Source of the DNA: Rhodobacteraceae bacterium UBA6236
GTDB lineage: Bacteria > Pseudomonadota > Alphaproteobacteria > Rhodobacterales > Rhodobacteraceae
Length of the DNA stretch: 36,874 nt
Assembly (NCBI GenBank): GCA_002440945.1
Contig: DJWG01000053.1
Coordinates: 8,297-45,170 of the forward strand
Reading direction: 5' to 3'
The position numbers and the translations under genes were made by a program. This document shows, piece after piece, positions 1 through 8,396 of this stretch. Every line of letters starts with the position of its first letter. The stretch's first letter is position 1. The notes under the pieces are model-generated. The model had not been told where the DNA came from, did no database searches, and saw only the letters and a program-made list of their open reading frames with translations.

Positions 1-778
1 CGAGGCTCGCGATCAGCCAGTTCCATTGGCTGGCAAAGGCCAGCGGGTAGTGGTTCGACAGCATCAGGAAGATCACCGGCAGCGTCAGGTAGTTGTTGTG
101 GGTGGACCGCTGCTTGGCGATCTTGCCGTATCTGGCATCGGGCTTGCGACCCGCGATCAGGTCGGCCACCACGATGCGCTGGTTGGGCATGATGATGAAG
201 AACACGTTCGCCGTCATGATCGACGCCGTGAAGGCCCCCAGGTGCAACAGCGCCGCGCGGCCTGAAAACAGCTGCGCATAGCCCCATGCGGTCACCAGCA
301 GGATCAGGTAAAGCCCCAGCATCAGCCTGGTATTGTCGTCCCCGAACCGGGATTTGCAGATCAGGTCATAGACGATCCAGCCGAAAATCAGCGAGGCGAC
401 CGAAATCCCGATGGCCTGCCATTGGGTCAGTTCCCGCACCGCCGGATCGATCAGGTAAAGATCCGCGCCCAGGTAATAGACCAGCGCCAGCAGCGCGAAG
501 CCCGACGCCCATGTCGAATAGCTTTCCCACTTGAACCAGGTCAGGTCGGCGGGCATCCGGTCCGGCGCCACCAGGTATTTCTGCACATGGTAGAAGCCGC
601 CGCCATGCACCTGCCAGGCCTCGCCATCCGCGCCTGAGGCCAGCGCCCGGTCCCGGTGGAGGCCCAGATCCAGCGCGATGAAGTAGAAGGAGGATCCGAT
701 CCAGGCGATGGCCGTGATGACATGCGTCCAGCGCACCGCGAATTCCAGCCATTCCGCCAGCACGATGAAATCCCACAT
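1..778 (-). CDS. puuD: Membrane urate oxidase PuuD (urate hydroxylase), C-terminus cut by the window edge
   Basis: PuuD oxidises urate to 5-hydroxyisourate at the cytoplasmic membrane. Known family members carry about eight membrane helices followed by a cytochrome c domain. The frame runs leftward from an ATG at 778 and leaves the window, so about 259 N-terminal residues are visible. They begin MWDFIVLAEWLEF and include the family-like stretches RWTHVITAIAWIGSSFYF, GFYHVQKYLVAP and NVFFIIMPNQRI, with several hydrophobic helices between them. The cytochrome domain would lie outside the window. The gene diverges from a LysR regulator across 130 bp and sits beside uraH and the puuE-uraD fusion, which supports the urate assignment. 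Identity is from motifs and context; the start is clear, the end unseen. Confidence 0.9.
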   Translation of the reverse strand, partial: MWDFIVLAEWLEFAVRWTHVITAIAWIGSSFYFIALDLGLHRDRALASGADGEAWQVHGGGFYHVQKYLVAPDRMPADLTWFKWESYSTWASGFALLALVYYLGADLYLIDPAVRELTQWQAIGISVASLIFGWIVYDLICKSRFGDDNTRLMLGLYLILLVTAWGYAQLFSGRAALLHLGAFTASIMTANVFFIIMPNQRIVVADLIAGRKPDARYGKIAKQRSTHNNYLTLPVIFLMLSNHYPLAFASQWNWLIASL

Positions 779-828
779 GGTTTTTCCCCTTCGGATCGGG
801 CCCCTGATTTTTCCGGTATATCGCAGGA

Positions 829-843
829 ATTCTTCGCTAGAAT
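829..843. promoter_or_regulatory. Candidate LysR-type operator (T-N11-A palindrome) between puuD and the LysR gene
   Basis: ATTCT-TCGCT-AGAAT is a perfect 5-bp inverted repeat with a 5-bp spacer. It satisfies the T-N11-A rule of LysR-type regulators (T830, A842). It lies in the 130-bp divergent intergenic region, where such regulators usually bind to control themselves and their neighbour. A partial copy, TAGAATG, recurs exactly 40 bp downstream (838 and 878). Binding is inferred. Confidence 0.45.
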
Positions 844-908
844 GGCGCAAATGGCTCAGCACTTTCAAAAGCTGCGATAGAATGCCGATAAAGACCTGGG
901 GAGGTCGC

Positions 909-1838
909 ATGTCCTATGTGAACAACCTGCGCATGTTCGTCCGGGTCTATGATCTGGGCAGCATGAGCGCGGCGGCCCGCGATCAGCGCACCTCGCCGGC
1001 TGTGGCCTCGGCCAGGGTGGCCGAGCTGGAAAAGCATCTGGGTGTGCGGCTGTTCAACCGCACCACCCGCCGCCTCCAGCCGACAGAGAACGGGCGGCTG
1101 TTCTACGAAGGGGCGCAGAAGGCGCTGGGCGCCATCGACGAGGCCGAGGCGGCGGTGATGGCCAGCACGCAGGCGTTGCGCGGTTCGATCTTCGTGGCAG
1201 CGCCTCTGGGGGTGGGCCGCCGCTTCATCGCCCCCCATATCCCGGCCTTCAAGGACGACCATCCGCAGATCGACCTGCGCCTGCGCCTGTCGGACCGCAA
1301 GATCGACGTGATGGCCGAAGGCCTGGACATGGCCTTCCATCTTGGCGCGCTGGATGACAGCACGATGAAGCTACGGACTGTCGCCGATTGCCCGCGGCTT
1401 CTTTGCGCCGCACCGGCCTACGTCGCCCGCCGCGGCATGCCCGAAGACGGCGCCGCCCTGATCCGCGACCGCCACGACTGCCTGACGCTGCGCTTCCCCG
1501 GCGCGACCGAATATGCCTGGACCCTCCAAACCCCCGACGGCCCGCGCCGCCACGACATCTCGGGTCCGTTCGAAACCGACGATGGCGATGTCCTGACCGG
1601 ATGGGCGCTGGATGGCCGGGGCATCATCCTGAAACCGATCTTCGAAGTGGCCGATCACCTGCGCGAAGGCCGCCTTGTGCCGGTGGCCCGCGCCACGCCC
1701 CCCCTGGCCGTGCAACTGGCCTGCCTGACCCAGCACCGCCGCCTGCGTGATCCGAAGATCCGCACCTTCACCGATTTCATCGTCGCCCGCTGCCGCGCCG
1801 ACCTGGCCCGCGCCACCGAAGGCCTGCAGATCGCCTGA
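909..1838 (+). CDS. LysR-family transcriptional regulator of the urate cluster
   Basis: A 309-residue LysR-type regulator. Residues 1-60 form the winged helix-turn-helix (MSYVNNLRMFVRVYDLGS, then SAAARDQRTSPAVASARVA and LGVRLFNRTTRRL). The rest is the effector-binding domain, including GSIFVAAPLGVGRRFIAPH and GRGIILKP. I chose the ATG at 909 because GGGGAGG sits about 6 bases upstream and the family N-terminus starts there; the frame stays open further upstream but reads as non-family sequence. It diverges from puuD and ends at 1838, directly against the stop codon of uraH at 1839. Position suggests it senses a purine or ureide and controls this cluster, but the ligand and whether it activates or represses cannot be read from sequence. 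Confidence 0.9.
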   Translation: MSYVNNLRMFVRVYDLGSMSAAARDQRTSPAVASARVAELEKHLGVRLFNRTTRRLQPTENGRLFYEGAQKALGAIDEAEAAVMASTQALRGSIFVAAPLGVGRRFIAPHIPAFKDDHPQIDLRLRLSDRKIDVMAEGLDMAFHLGALDDSTMKLRTVADCPRLLCAAPAYVARRGMPEDGAALIRDRHDCLTLRFPGATEYAWTLQTPDGPRRHDISGPFETDDGDVLTGWALDGRGIILKPIFEVADHLREGRLVPVARATPPLAVQLACLTQHRRLRDPKIRTFTDFIVARCRADLARATEGLQIA

Positions 1839-2198
1839 CTAGCTGCCGCGATAGGTCGAATAGCCGAAGGGCGACAGCAGAAGCGGCACATGGTAATGCG
1901 CCCCCGGGTCAGAAATGCCGAAGCGGATCGGGATCTCGCCCAGGAACCGGGGGGCCTCGGGCGGGGCGCCCAGGGCATCCAGATAGGCCCCGGCCTCGAA
2001 CACCAGCTCATAAACTCCCGGCGCGAACTGCCCCTTCGGCAGGATCGGGCTGTCGGTCCGGCCATCGGCATTGGTGACCGCTTCGGCCAGCGGCTCGCGC
2101 GCCTCGCCCTCGATCCGGTAAAGCCGCACCCGCAGCCCCGCCGCCGGACAGCCCCGGGCGGTATCCAGCACATGCGTCGTCAGCCATCCTGCGGTCAT
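1839..2198 (-). CDS. uraH: 5-hydroxyisourate hydrolase (transthyretin-like protein)
   Basis: UraH hydrolyses 5-hydroxyisourate, the PuuD product, to OHCU. The protein is 119 residues, the usual length. It shows the family's active-site residues His9 (LTTHVLD), Arg47 (DGRTD) and His103 ([19 protein letters not shown]), and ends in the diagnostic YRGS tetrapeptide. The start is the ATG at 2198, preceded by GGAGGGG; an open extension upstream does not look like family sequence. The gene diverges from the puuE-uraD fusion and meets the LysR gene tail to tail with no intergenic base. No signal peptide is visible, so it should be cytoplasmic. Confidence 0.95.
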   Translation of the reverse strand: MTAGWLTTHVLDTARGCPAAGLRVRLYRIEGEAREPLAEAVTNADGRTDSPILPKGQFAPGVYELVFEAGAYLDALGAPPEAPRFLGEIPIRFGISDPGAHYHVPLLLSPFGYSTYRGS

Positions 2199-2344
2199 CT
2201 GCCCCTCCGTTGCGCAAGCCCAACCATGCCCGAGGCCAGATGCCTGCGCGACCCCTTTCCGCAGGCCCAAGTCCTTATGGCATTTCTTGAAAGTCACCGG
2301 CCCCGGGTGTCAGTATCAAATCCATACCGGCCCGGAGACACCCG
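2199..2344. promoter_or_regulatory. Divergent control region of uraH and the puuE-uraD operon
   Basis: This 146-bp gap holds the promoters of two divergent transcripts. On the plus strand a TTGAAA at 2287-2292 could be a -35 element, but no convincing -10 stands at 17 bp (TCAGTA, CAGTAT nearby). The -35 overlaps a short palindrome TTTC-TT-GAAA (2283-2292). GGAG precedes the ATG at 2345. No copy of the 829-843 palindrome was seen here. Confidence 0.3.
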
Positions 2345-3756
2345 ATGACCCGCTACCCTCGCGACCTGCTTGGCTACGGCCAGACGCCCCCCGATCCCCG
2401 CTGGCCCGGCGGTGCCCGAATCGCGATCTCCATGGTCCTGAACTATGAAGAGGGCGGCGAAAACAGCCTTCTGCACGGCGATGCCCAGTCCGAGGCCTTC
2501 CTGTCCGACATCGCCGGCGCCGCCCCCTGGCCGGGCCAGCGCCACTGGAACATGGAATCGATCTACGACTACGGCGCGCGGGCGGGGTTCTGGCGGCTCC
2601 ACCGGCTGTTCACTGGCCTTGGGATTCCCGTGACCATCTTCGGCGTCGCCACCGCACTGGCGCGCAGCCCGGTGCAGGTGAAGGCGATGAAGGACGCGGG
2701 CTGGGAAATCGCCAGCCACGGTCTGAAATGGGTCGAACACCGCGACATGCCCGAGGACGAGGAACGCCGCCAGATCCTTGAGGCCATCCGCCTGCACACA
2801 GAAGTCGTGGGGGAGCCTCCGCGCGGCTGGTATACCGGGCGCTGTTCGGTCAATACCGTGCGGCTGACGGCGGAAACCGGCGCGTTCGAGTGGATCTCGG
2901 ACACCTATGACGACGATCTGCCCTGGTGGCTGGATCTGGGGCCCTGCCAGCAACTGGTCATTCCCTATACGCTTGAAGCCAATGACATGCGCTTTGCCAC
3001 GGCGCCGGGTTACATCACCGGGGAACAGTTCTTTCAGTATCTGAAGGACAGCTTCGATACGCTTTACGCCGAAGGGCAGGCGGGCGCGGCGCGGATGATG
3101 TCGGTGGGTCTGCATTGCCGCCTGATCGGGCGGCCGGGCAAGGTGGCGGGGCTGAAGCGCTTCCTTGATTACGCGCGCGGCCACGAAGGCGTCTGGTTCC
3201 CGCGCCGGATCGACATCGCCCGCCACTGGGCCAGGGCCCATCCACCGGCGCCCCGCGACCGTCCCAGTCGCATGGACCGGGATACCTTCGTTGCCCGCTT
3301 CGGCGGCATCTTCGAACATTCCCCCTGGATCGCCGATCGCGCCTTCGATCTGGAACTCGGCGCCGAGCACGATAGCGCCATCGGTCTTCACAACGCGCTG
3401 GCGCGGGTCTTCCGGTCGGCAAGCCGCGATGAACGCCTGGGCGTCCTCTGCGCCCATCCCGATCTCGCCGGCAAGCTCGCCGCCGCCCGCCGCCTGACGG
3501 GCGCATCCACCAGCGAACAGGCCAGCGCCGGCCTGGATGCCCTGACCGATGCGGAACGCGCCCGTTTCACCGCCCTCAACACCGCTTACGTCGCGCGACA
3601 CGGCTTCCCCTTCATCATCGCCGTGCGCGACCATGACAAGCCCGGCATCCTCGACGCCTTCGAACGCCGCCTCGCGCAGGACACCGGAACCGAATTCACC
3701 GAGGCCTGCGCACAGGTCGAGCGCATCGCCGAACTCCGCCTGAAGGATCAGCTGCC

Positions 3757-3760
<4 letters not shown>
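2345..3760 (+). CDS. puuE: Fused allantoinase PuuE / OHCU decarboxylase UraD
   Basis: A 471-residue two-domain enzyme. Residues 1 to about 300 are a PuuE allantoinase of the NodB polysaccharide-deacetylase fold (NYEEGGENSLLHGD, YDYGARAGFWRL, WEIASHGLKWVEH, WYTGRCSVNT), which opens allantoin to allantoate. Residues about 310-471 are OHCU decarboxylase, which makes S-allantoin from OHCU, with the family HPDL (His371), STSEQ (Glu391) and FPFIIAV motifs. The fusion therefore holds the steps just before and after allantoin. PuuE is N-terminal, the reverse of reaction order. GGAG precedes the ATG. The stop overlaps the next start in ATGA (3757-3760), so the next gene is probably translationally coupled. 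Confidence 0.93.
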
Positions 3761-4593
<833 letters not shown>

Positions 4594-4599
4594 CCGCCC

Positions 4600-4660
4600 T
4601 TTCATCTTGGCGAAAATATCCCACGGGGGTCCGGGGGTGTGAAACCCCCGGCTCTGCCCC
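4600..4660 (+). repeat. Palindromic intergenic element, copy 1
   Basis: The whole gap between two ureide genes is this element. It starts TTTCATCTTGGCGAAAATAT, followed by GGGGGTCCGGGGG and a hairpin with a perfect 8-bp stem (CCGGGGGT 4631-4638, ACCCCCGG 4644-4651, loop GTGAA). A second copy lies inverted at 34225-34274, sharing GCGAAAATA, GGGGTCCGGGG and CCCCGGCTC. There is no T-run, so it is not a standard terminator. It runs up to the allA start codon. Confidence 0.7.
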
Positions 4661-5146
4661 ATGAACAGGCTGGCGCTCCGGCCCCTCACCGCTGACAGCT
4701 TCGCCCCCTTCGGCGATGTGCTGGAAGCGGCGGGCGATTTCCGGCTGATCAACGACGGCCTCTGCCGCCGCTATCACGACCGCGCCCGCATCGATGTCGA
4801 AGGCGCGTCCCCCGGGCTTTCGATCTTCCAGGCCCAGCCGCGCGCGCTTCCCTACCGCTTCGATCTGGTCGAACGGCACCCCCTGGGATCGCAGGCCTTC
4901 ATTCCGATGACCGACGATCCCTTCCTCGTCCTCGTGGCCCCGGACGAAGCCGGACGGCCGGGGGAGCCGCTCGCTTTCCTGACCAATGGCACGCAGGGCA
5001 TCAACCTTCATCGCGGCACCTGGCATGGGGTCCTGGCGCCGCTCTCTGGCTCCGGCCTGTTCGCCGTCCTCGACCGCTGCGCACCGGGGCCGAACCTTGA
5101 AGAATACCGCTATCCCGCGCCCTGGGTGGTGGCGCCAGACCTTTAG
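4661..5146 (+). CDS. allA: Ureidoglycolate lyase
   Basis: AllA splits S-ureidoglycolate into glyoxylate and urea, the last ureide step. The protein has 161 residues, the usual size, starting MNRLALRPLTADSFAPFGDV. It carries the family stretches QAFIPMTDDPFLVLVAP and the core GINLHRGTWHGVLAPL. It is the last gene of the plus-strand ureide run. The ATG lies directly after the palindromic element, and no Shine-Dalgarno sequence is visible in front of it. Its expression may therefore depend on that element's structure or on coupling from upstream. No earlier start gives family sequence. Confidence 0.95.
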   Translation: MNRLALRPLTADSFAPFGDVLEAAGDFRLINDGLCRRYHDRARIDVEGASPGLSIFQAQPRALPYRFDLVERHPLGSQAFIPMTDDPFLVLVAPDEAGRPGEPLAFLTNGTQGINLHRGTWHGVLAPLSGSGLFAVLDRCAPGPNLEEYRYPAPWVVAPDL

Positions 5147-5161
5147 CCCGCCATATCCCCC

Positions 5162-5189
5162 TTGCGACGGGGCGATTTGCGCCGATAGT
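5162..5189 (+). promoter_or_regulatory. Possible sigma-70-type promoter for the channel gene
   Basis: TTGCGA (5162-5167) and GATAGT (5184-5189) are spaced 16 bp and each matches four of six consensus bases. They lie 34 bases before the GTG start in the only gap between allA and the channel gene. This is a weak call based on the two boxes alone. Confidence 0.3.
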
Positions 5190-5222
5190 CGGTGCCAGAC
5201 CCCTCCGACCGGCAGGCCAATC

Positions 5223-6017
5223 GTGACCGAACCGCTTCCCCGCACCGCACCCACGCTCAAGGACCGCGTGCGCGGGCTTTATCAGGGCGACAGCCGCGCC
5301 TCCGTCCGCTTCGGCTACGGAATGCTGGTCTTCGACCTGGTGACGATCTGCTTCATCATCGGCACCTCTTTCACCTCCCGCACGCCGCTTCTGGGGATGA
5401 TCGACGCCGGCATCGGCGTCCTGATCGCGATGGACCTTGCCGCCCGTCTCTGGATCAGTCGTGACCGCAAGCGGCGGTTCTTCAGCTTCTATTCCATGCT
5501 CGATCTGATGGTGATCTTCTCGCTTCTGGCGCCCATCAACGGCGAAGGCGTGGCCTTCCTTCGGATCGCGCGGGTTTTCCGGGTCTTCCGGTCGCGCACC
5601 ACCCTGCGCCAGCTTCGCCGCGATTCCGGCTTCTTCCGCCGCAACGAAGAGGCGCTGGTTTCCGCGGTCAACCTCCTCATCTTCCTCTTCGTGATGACGG
5701 GACTGGTCTATGAAACCCAAAGCGGCCCGGAGACAAAGATCCTCAATTACGTCGATGCGCTGTACTTCACCGTCACCACGCTGACGACGACCGGCTTTGG
5801 CGACATCACCATGATGACGACGGGCGGGCGGCTTCTGACCGTCATCATCATGATCTTCGGCATCTCTTTCTTCCTGCGGCTGGTGCAGGTGATGTTGCGG
5901 CCCGCAAAGGTGATCCACAAATGCCCGACCTGCGGGCTGAAGCGGCATGACTTCGATGCCGTCCACTGCAAGGCCTGCGGCCAGATCCTGAATATCGAGG
6001 ATGAGGGCGGGGTCTAG
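5223..6017 (+). CDS. Voltage-gated-type potassium channel with C-terminal zinc ribbon
   Basis: A 264-residue six-helix channel. An S4-like arginine ladder is seen at 113-133 (FLRIARVFRVFRSRTTLRQL). The pore loop at 183-194 (TVTTLTTTGFGD) holds the potassium filter TTGFGD, a GFG variant of GYG. A final helix spans about 203-223. After the pore, residues 234-252 hold two CxxC pairs (CPTCG, CKACG: Cys234, 237, 249, 252), a zinc ribbon not typical of the family. I chose the GTG at 5223 because helix 1 follows at family distance and GGCAGG sits upstream; longer readings start inside allA. The stop shares CTAG (6014-6017) with the convergent GAPDH gene. Selectivity and gating are inferred. Confidence 0.85.
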   Translation: MTEPLPRTAPTLKDRVRGLYQGDSRASVRFGYGMLVFDLVTICFIIGTSFTSRTPLLGMIDAGIGVLIAMDLAARLWISRDRKRRFFSFYSMLDLMVIFSLLAPINGEGVAFLRIARVFRVFRSRTTLRQLRRDSGFFRRNEEALVSAVNLLIFLFVMTGLVYETQSGPETKILNYVDALYFTVTTLTTTGFGDITMMTTGGRLLTVIIMIFGISFFLRLVQVMLRPAKVIHKCPTCGLKRHDFDAVHCKACGQILNIEDEGGV

Positions 6018-7015
6018 ATCGCCTGGGCGCGTCCCATCCGCAGGGCCACGTCGATCATGCGGTTGGAAAAGCCCCATTCGTTGTCATACCAGCCAAAGAC
6101 CCGCAGCATTCCGCCTGCCGTGGTGCGGGTTTCGCGCAGCGCCATGACGATGCTTTCGGGGCGCGCCCGCAGGTCGGATGATACCAGCGGCCTGTCGGTC
6201 CAGCCGATCACGCCGCCCGCCGCCTGCAAGACGGCATTCGCGGCCTCGACCGTTGGCCGGGCGCGGGTCATCACCGCCAGATCCACGGCAGACACGCTCG
6301 CCGTCGGCACCCGGACCGCCGCGCCTTCGATCCGGCCTGCCAGATCGGGCAGCACCACGTCCAGAAGCCGCTGCGCCGAGGTCGTCGTGGGCACCATCGA
6401 CAGCGCCGCGGCGCGGCTGCGGGCGAAATCGGCGGCGGGGGCGTCCACGGTGGGCTGGCTGCCGGTGTAGCAATGGATGGTGGTCATCCAGCCGGTCTCG
6501 ACCCCGAAGGCGGTGTCAAGAACCCGGACCAGCGGCGCCAGGGCGTTCGTCGTGCAGGACGCGTTCGAGACGATCCGCTGCCCTGCCAGCCGGTCTTCGT
6601 TCGCACCCAGAACCACGGTCAGTTCCGCCGCCTTCGACGGCCCGGAAACCAGCACGCGCCCCGCACCCGCCGAAAGCCCGCGCGATGCGATGTCGGGTGT
6701 ATCAGCGCGCCCCGTGCATTCCATCAGCACATCGCAACCCGAAAGGTCCACCGTCGCCAGATCGGCAGAGCGCGTCAGCCGCAGCCGGTGGCCATCGACG
6801 ATCAGCGCGCCATCCGTCAACTCGACCGTGCCCGACCAGGGGCCGAAAACGCTGTCATACTGGAACAGGTAGGCGCACATTTCGGGCGCTGCGATATCGT
6901 TGATCGCGACGATCTCGATCCCGCGCGCGGCGTCGGACCTGCCCTGCAACCAGGCCCGAAGCACCGTGCGCCCGATGCGCCCGAAGCCGTTGATCGCCAC
7001 CCTGACCTTCCGCAT
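6014..7015 (-). CDS. gap: Glyceraldehyde-3-phosphate dehydrogenase family enzyme (type I), divergent phosphate site
   Basis: A 333-residue NAD(P)-dependent phosphorylating aldehyde dehydrogenase. The Rossmann motif INGFGRIGR is at 8-16, the catalytic Cys154 is in SNASCTTN, and His181 follows at the canonical 27 residues. The C-terminal GWYDNEWGFSNRM is present. The substrate-phosphate loop differs: the usual S-T-G-A reads TTTSAQ (glycine to serine at 213), and QKTVDGP reads QPTVDAP. That raises the possibility of another substrate, such as erythrose 4-phosphate, or a secondary GAPDH. The ATG at 7015 follows AAGGA. It is on the same strand as the permease upstream, 88 bp away, and its stop overlaps the channel gene's stop in a shared CTAG. 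Confidence 0.88.
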   Translation of the reverse strand: MRKVRVAINGFGRIGRTVLRAWLQGRSDAARGIEIVAINDIAAPEMCAYLFQYDSVFGPWSGTVELTDGALIVDGHRLRLTRSADLATVDLSGCDVLMECTGRADTPDIASRGLSAGAGRVLVSGPSKAAELTVVLGANEDRLAGQRIVSNASCTTNALAPLVRVLDTAFGVETGWMTTIHCYTGSQPTVDAPAADFARSRAAALSMVPTTTSAQRLLDVVLPDLAGRIEGAAVRVPTASVSAVDLAVMTRARPTVEAANAVLQAAGGVIGWTDRPLVSSDLRARPESIVMALRETRTTAGGMLRVFGWYDNEWGFSNRMIDVALRMGRAQAI

Positions 7016-7103
7016 TCCCGTCGTCCTTGTGCGCTGCGCCTTCGCCACATTGCTAGCGGCGGGGCGGGGCAGTCTCAACAGCGAGAATGTAACCGGCACA
7101 TCT

Positions 7104-8312
7104 TCAGGTGTCGGTGGAAGCCGGGGCCGGGGCGGGGACCGGCGCCGGGGGCGCCGCAGGCGCAGGTTCGTGGTCTTCCTCCGGGACGGCCGGGGCATCT
7201 TCGCCGCCAAGGAAATTCGCGACCTTCTCAAGCCCGGGGACGTGTTCGCACAAAACCCGGATCATCACCAGGATCGGCACCGCGACGATCATCCCCACGA
7301 TGTTCCAAAGCCAGGCCCAAAGCGCCACGGCGATGAAGACGACGACCGTGTTCAGTTCCAACCGGCGCGACAGGAAGTAGGGCGTCACGAACTGCCCTTC
7401 GATCGAGTTGATGCCGATGTAGGTCACCCCCACCATCGCCGGCCAGAAAAAGCCGTCCATCGTGACCAGCGCCACCGCCACAGACAGGCCCGCTGCGATG
7501 AAGGCGCCGATATAGGGGATGAAATTGGCAAGGCTGGCCAGCACGCCGAAGAGGAACGGCGCCGGCATGTCAAGCGCCCAGAACGCCGATCCGATCGCCA
7601 CCCCCAGTCCAAGGTTGATCAGCGAAATGGTGCCCAGGTAGCTGCCAAGGTTTTCCTCGATCTCGCGCAGGGCCTGATAGGCGGCGCGCTTTTCCTTCAG
7701 CGTGTCGAAACTTTGCACGATCTTGAGGTAAAGCAGATCGCCCGATGTCAGCATGAAGAACATCAGGATCAGCACGAACAAGAACTGCCCGATCAGCCCC
7801 GGCGCCGCGCTTGCGACCGACATCGCGAAGCTGCCGCGGGTTTCCTCGGTCTTGACGACGCCGGGTTCGGGGGTGGCCCCGGCGGTCACGTTGTCGATCT
7901 TGGTGGCGACCTCCTGGATGCCCTTGACGCTGTCCTTCAGCTCCTGGAACTTGGTTTCAAGCTTGCGCGAAATCGACGGCGCGTCGGAAATCATCTGGCC
8001 TACGGGGCTCATCACCGAAAGGACGACGCCGCCCATCAGCGCCAGCAGCGCGAAGACCACCAGGGTTGCGGTGACCCAGGCCGGAATGCCCCTGCGCCCC
8101 AGACGGCGGACCAGCGGCGAAAAGACGAAAAACAACAGCAGCGACATCGTCACCGGCATCAGGAAGTCGCGGGCAAAGAGGATCGCGCCCAGAAGCAGAA
8201 GAAAGAAGATCCCCACCGCCGCCCAGCTGGGCTTCACGGCCACGGGTTTGGTGTCGGAAACCGGCAGGTAGAACATCGTCTGCTTGCGCGGTTCGACCGG
8301 AGTGCGGGCCAT
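7104..8312 (-). CDS. AI-2E family transporter (permease)
   Basis: A 402-residue inner-membrane protein of the AI-2E/PerM family. N-terminal helices (about 30-100) include AAVGIFFLLLLGAILFARDF. A soluble charged segment follows (SRKLETKFQELKDSVKGIQ). The C-terminal helices hold the family signatures NFIPYIGAF and SRRLELNTVVVFIAVALWAW. The last ~30 residues are a proline/alanine tail (EPAPAAPPAPVPAPAPAS), probably cytoplasmic and disordered. The ATG at 8312 follows GAGGGG. Members export small molecules or act as Na+/H+ antiporters, so the substrate cannot be named. It lies 84 bp downstream of the winged-helix gene on the same strand and may be co-transcribed with it. Confidence 0.9.
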   Translation of the reverse strand: MARTPVEPRKQTMFYLPVSDTKPVAVKPSWAAVGIFFLLLLGAILFARDFLMPVTMSLLLFFVFSPLVRRLGRRGIPAWVTATLVVFALLALMGGVVLSVMSPVGQMISDAPSISRKLETKFQELKDSVKGIQEVATKIDNVTAGATPEPGVVKTEETRGSFAMSVASAAPGLIGQFLFVLILMFFMLTSGDLLYLKIVQSFDTLKEKRAAYQALREIEENLGSYLGTISLINLGLGVAIGSAFWALDMPAPFLFGVLASLANFIPYIGAFIAAGLSVAVALVTMDGFFWPAMVGVTYIGINSIEGQFVTPYFLSRRLELNTVVVFIAVALWAWLWNIVGMIVAVPILVMIRVLCEHVPGLEKVANFLGGEDAPAVPEEDHEPAPAAPPAPVPAPAPASTDT

Positions 8313-8396
8313 GATTCCCCTCGTGCAGCTGCATCCGCTGCGACAAGCGCGGGGGGCCGTCGCCGGTTTCATCGCGGCCGCAAATATTTCAAGGCG

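Noticed and set aside
366..776. 136-codon minus-strand frame near the left edge
   Set aside because: It is the wrong frame within puuD; the true frame starts at 778 and gives clear PuuD sequence.
2283..2292. TTTC-TT-GAAA palindrome before puuE-uraD
   Set aside because: Arms of only four bases and no match to the 829-843 operator; likely chance.
2294..3634. 446-codon minus-strand open frame
   Set aside because: Antisense shadow of the puuE-uraD fusion.
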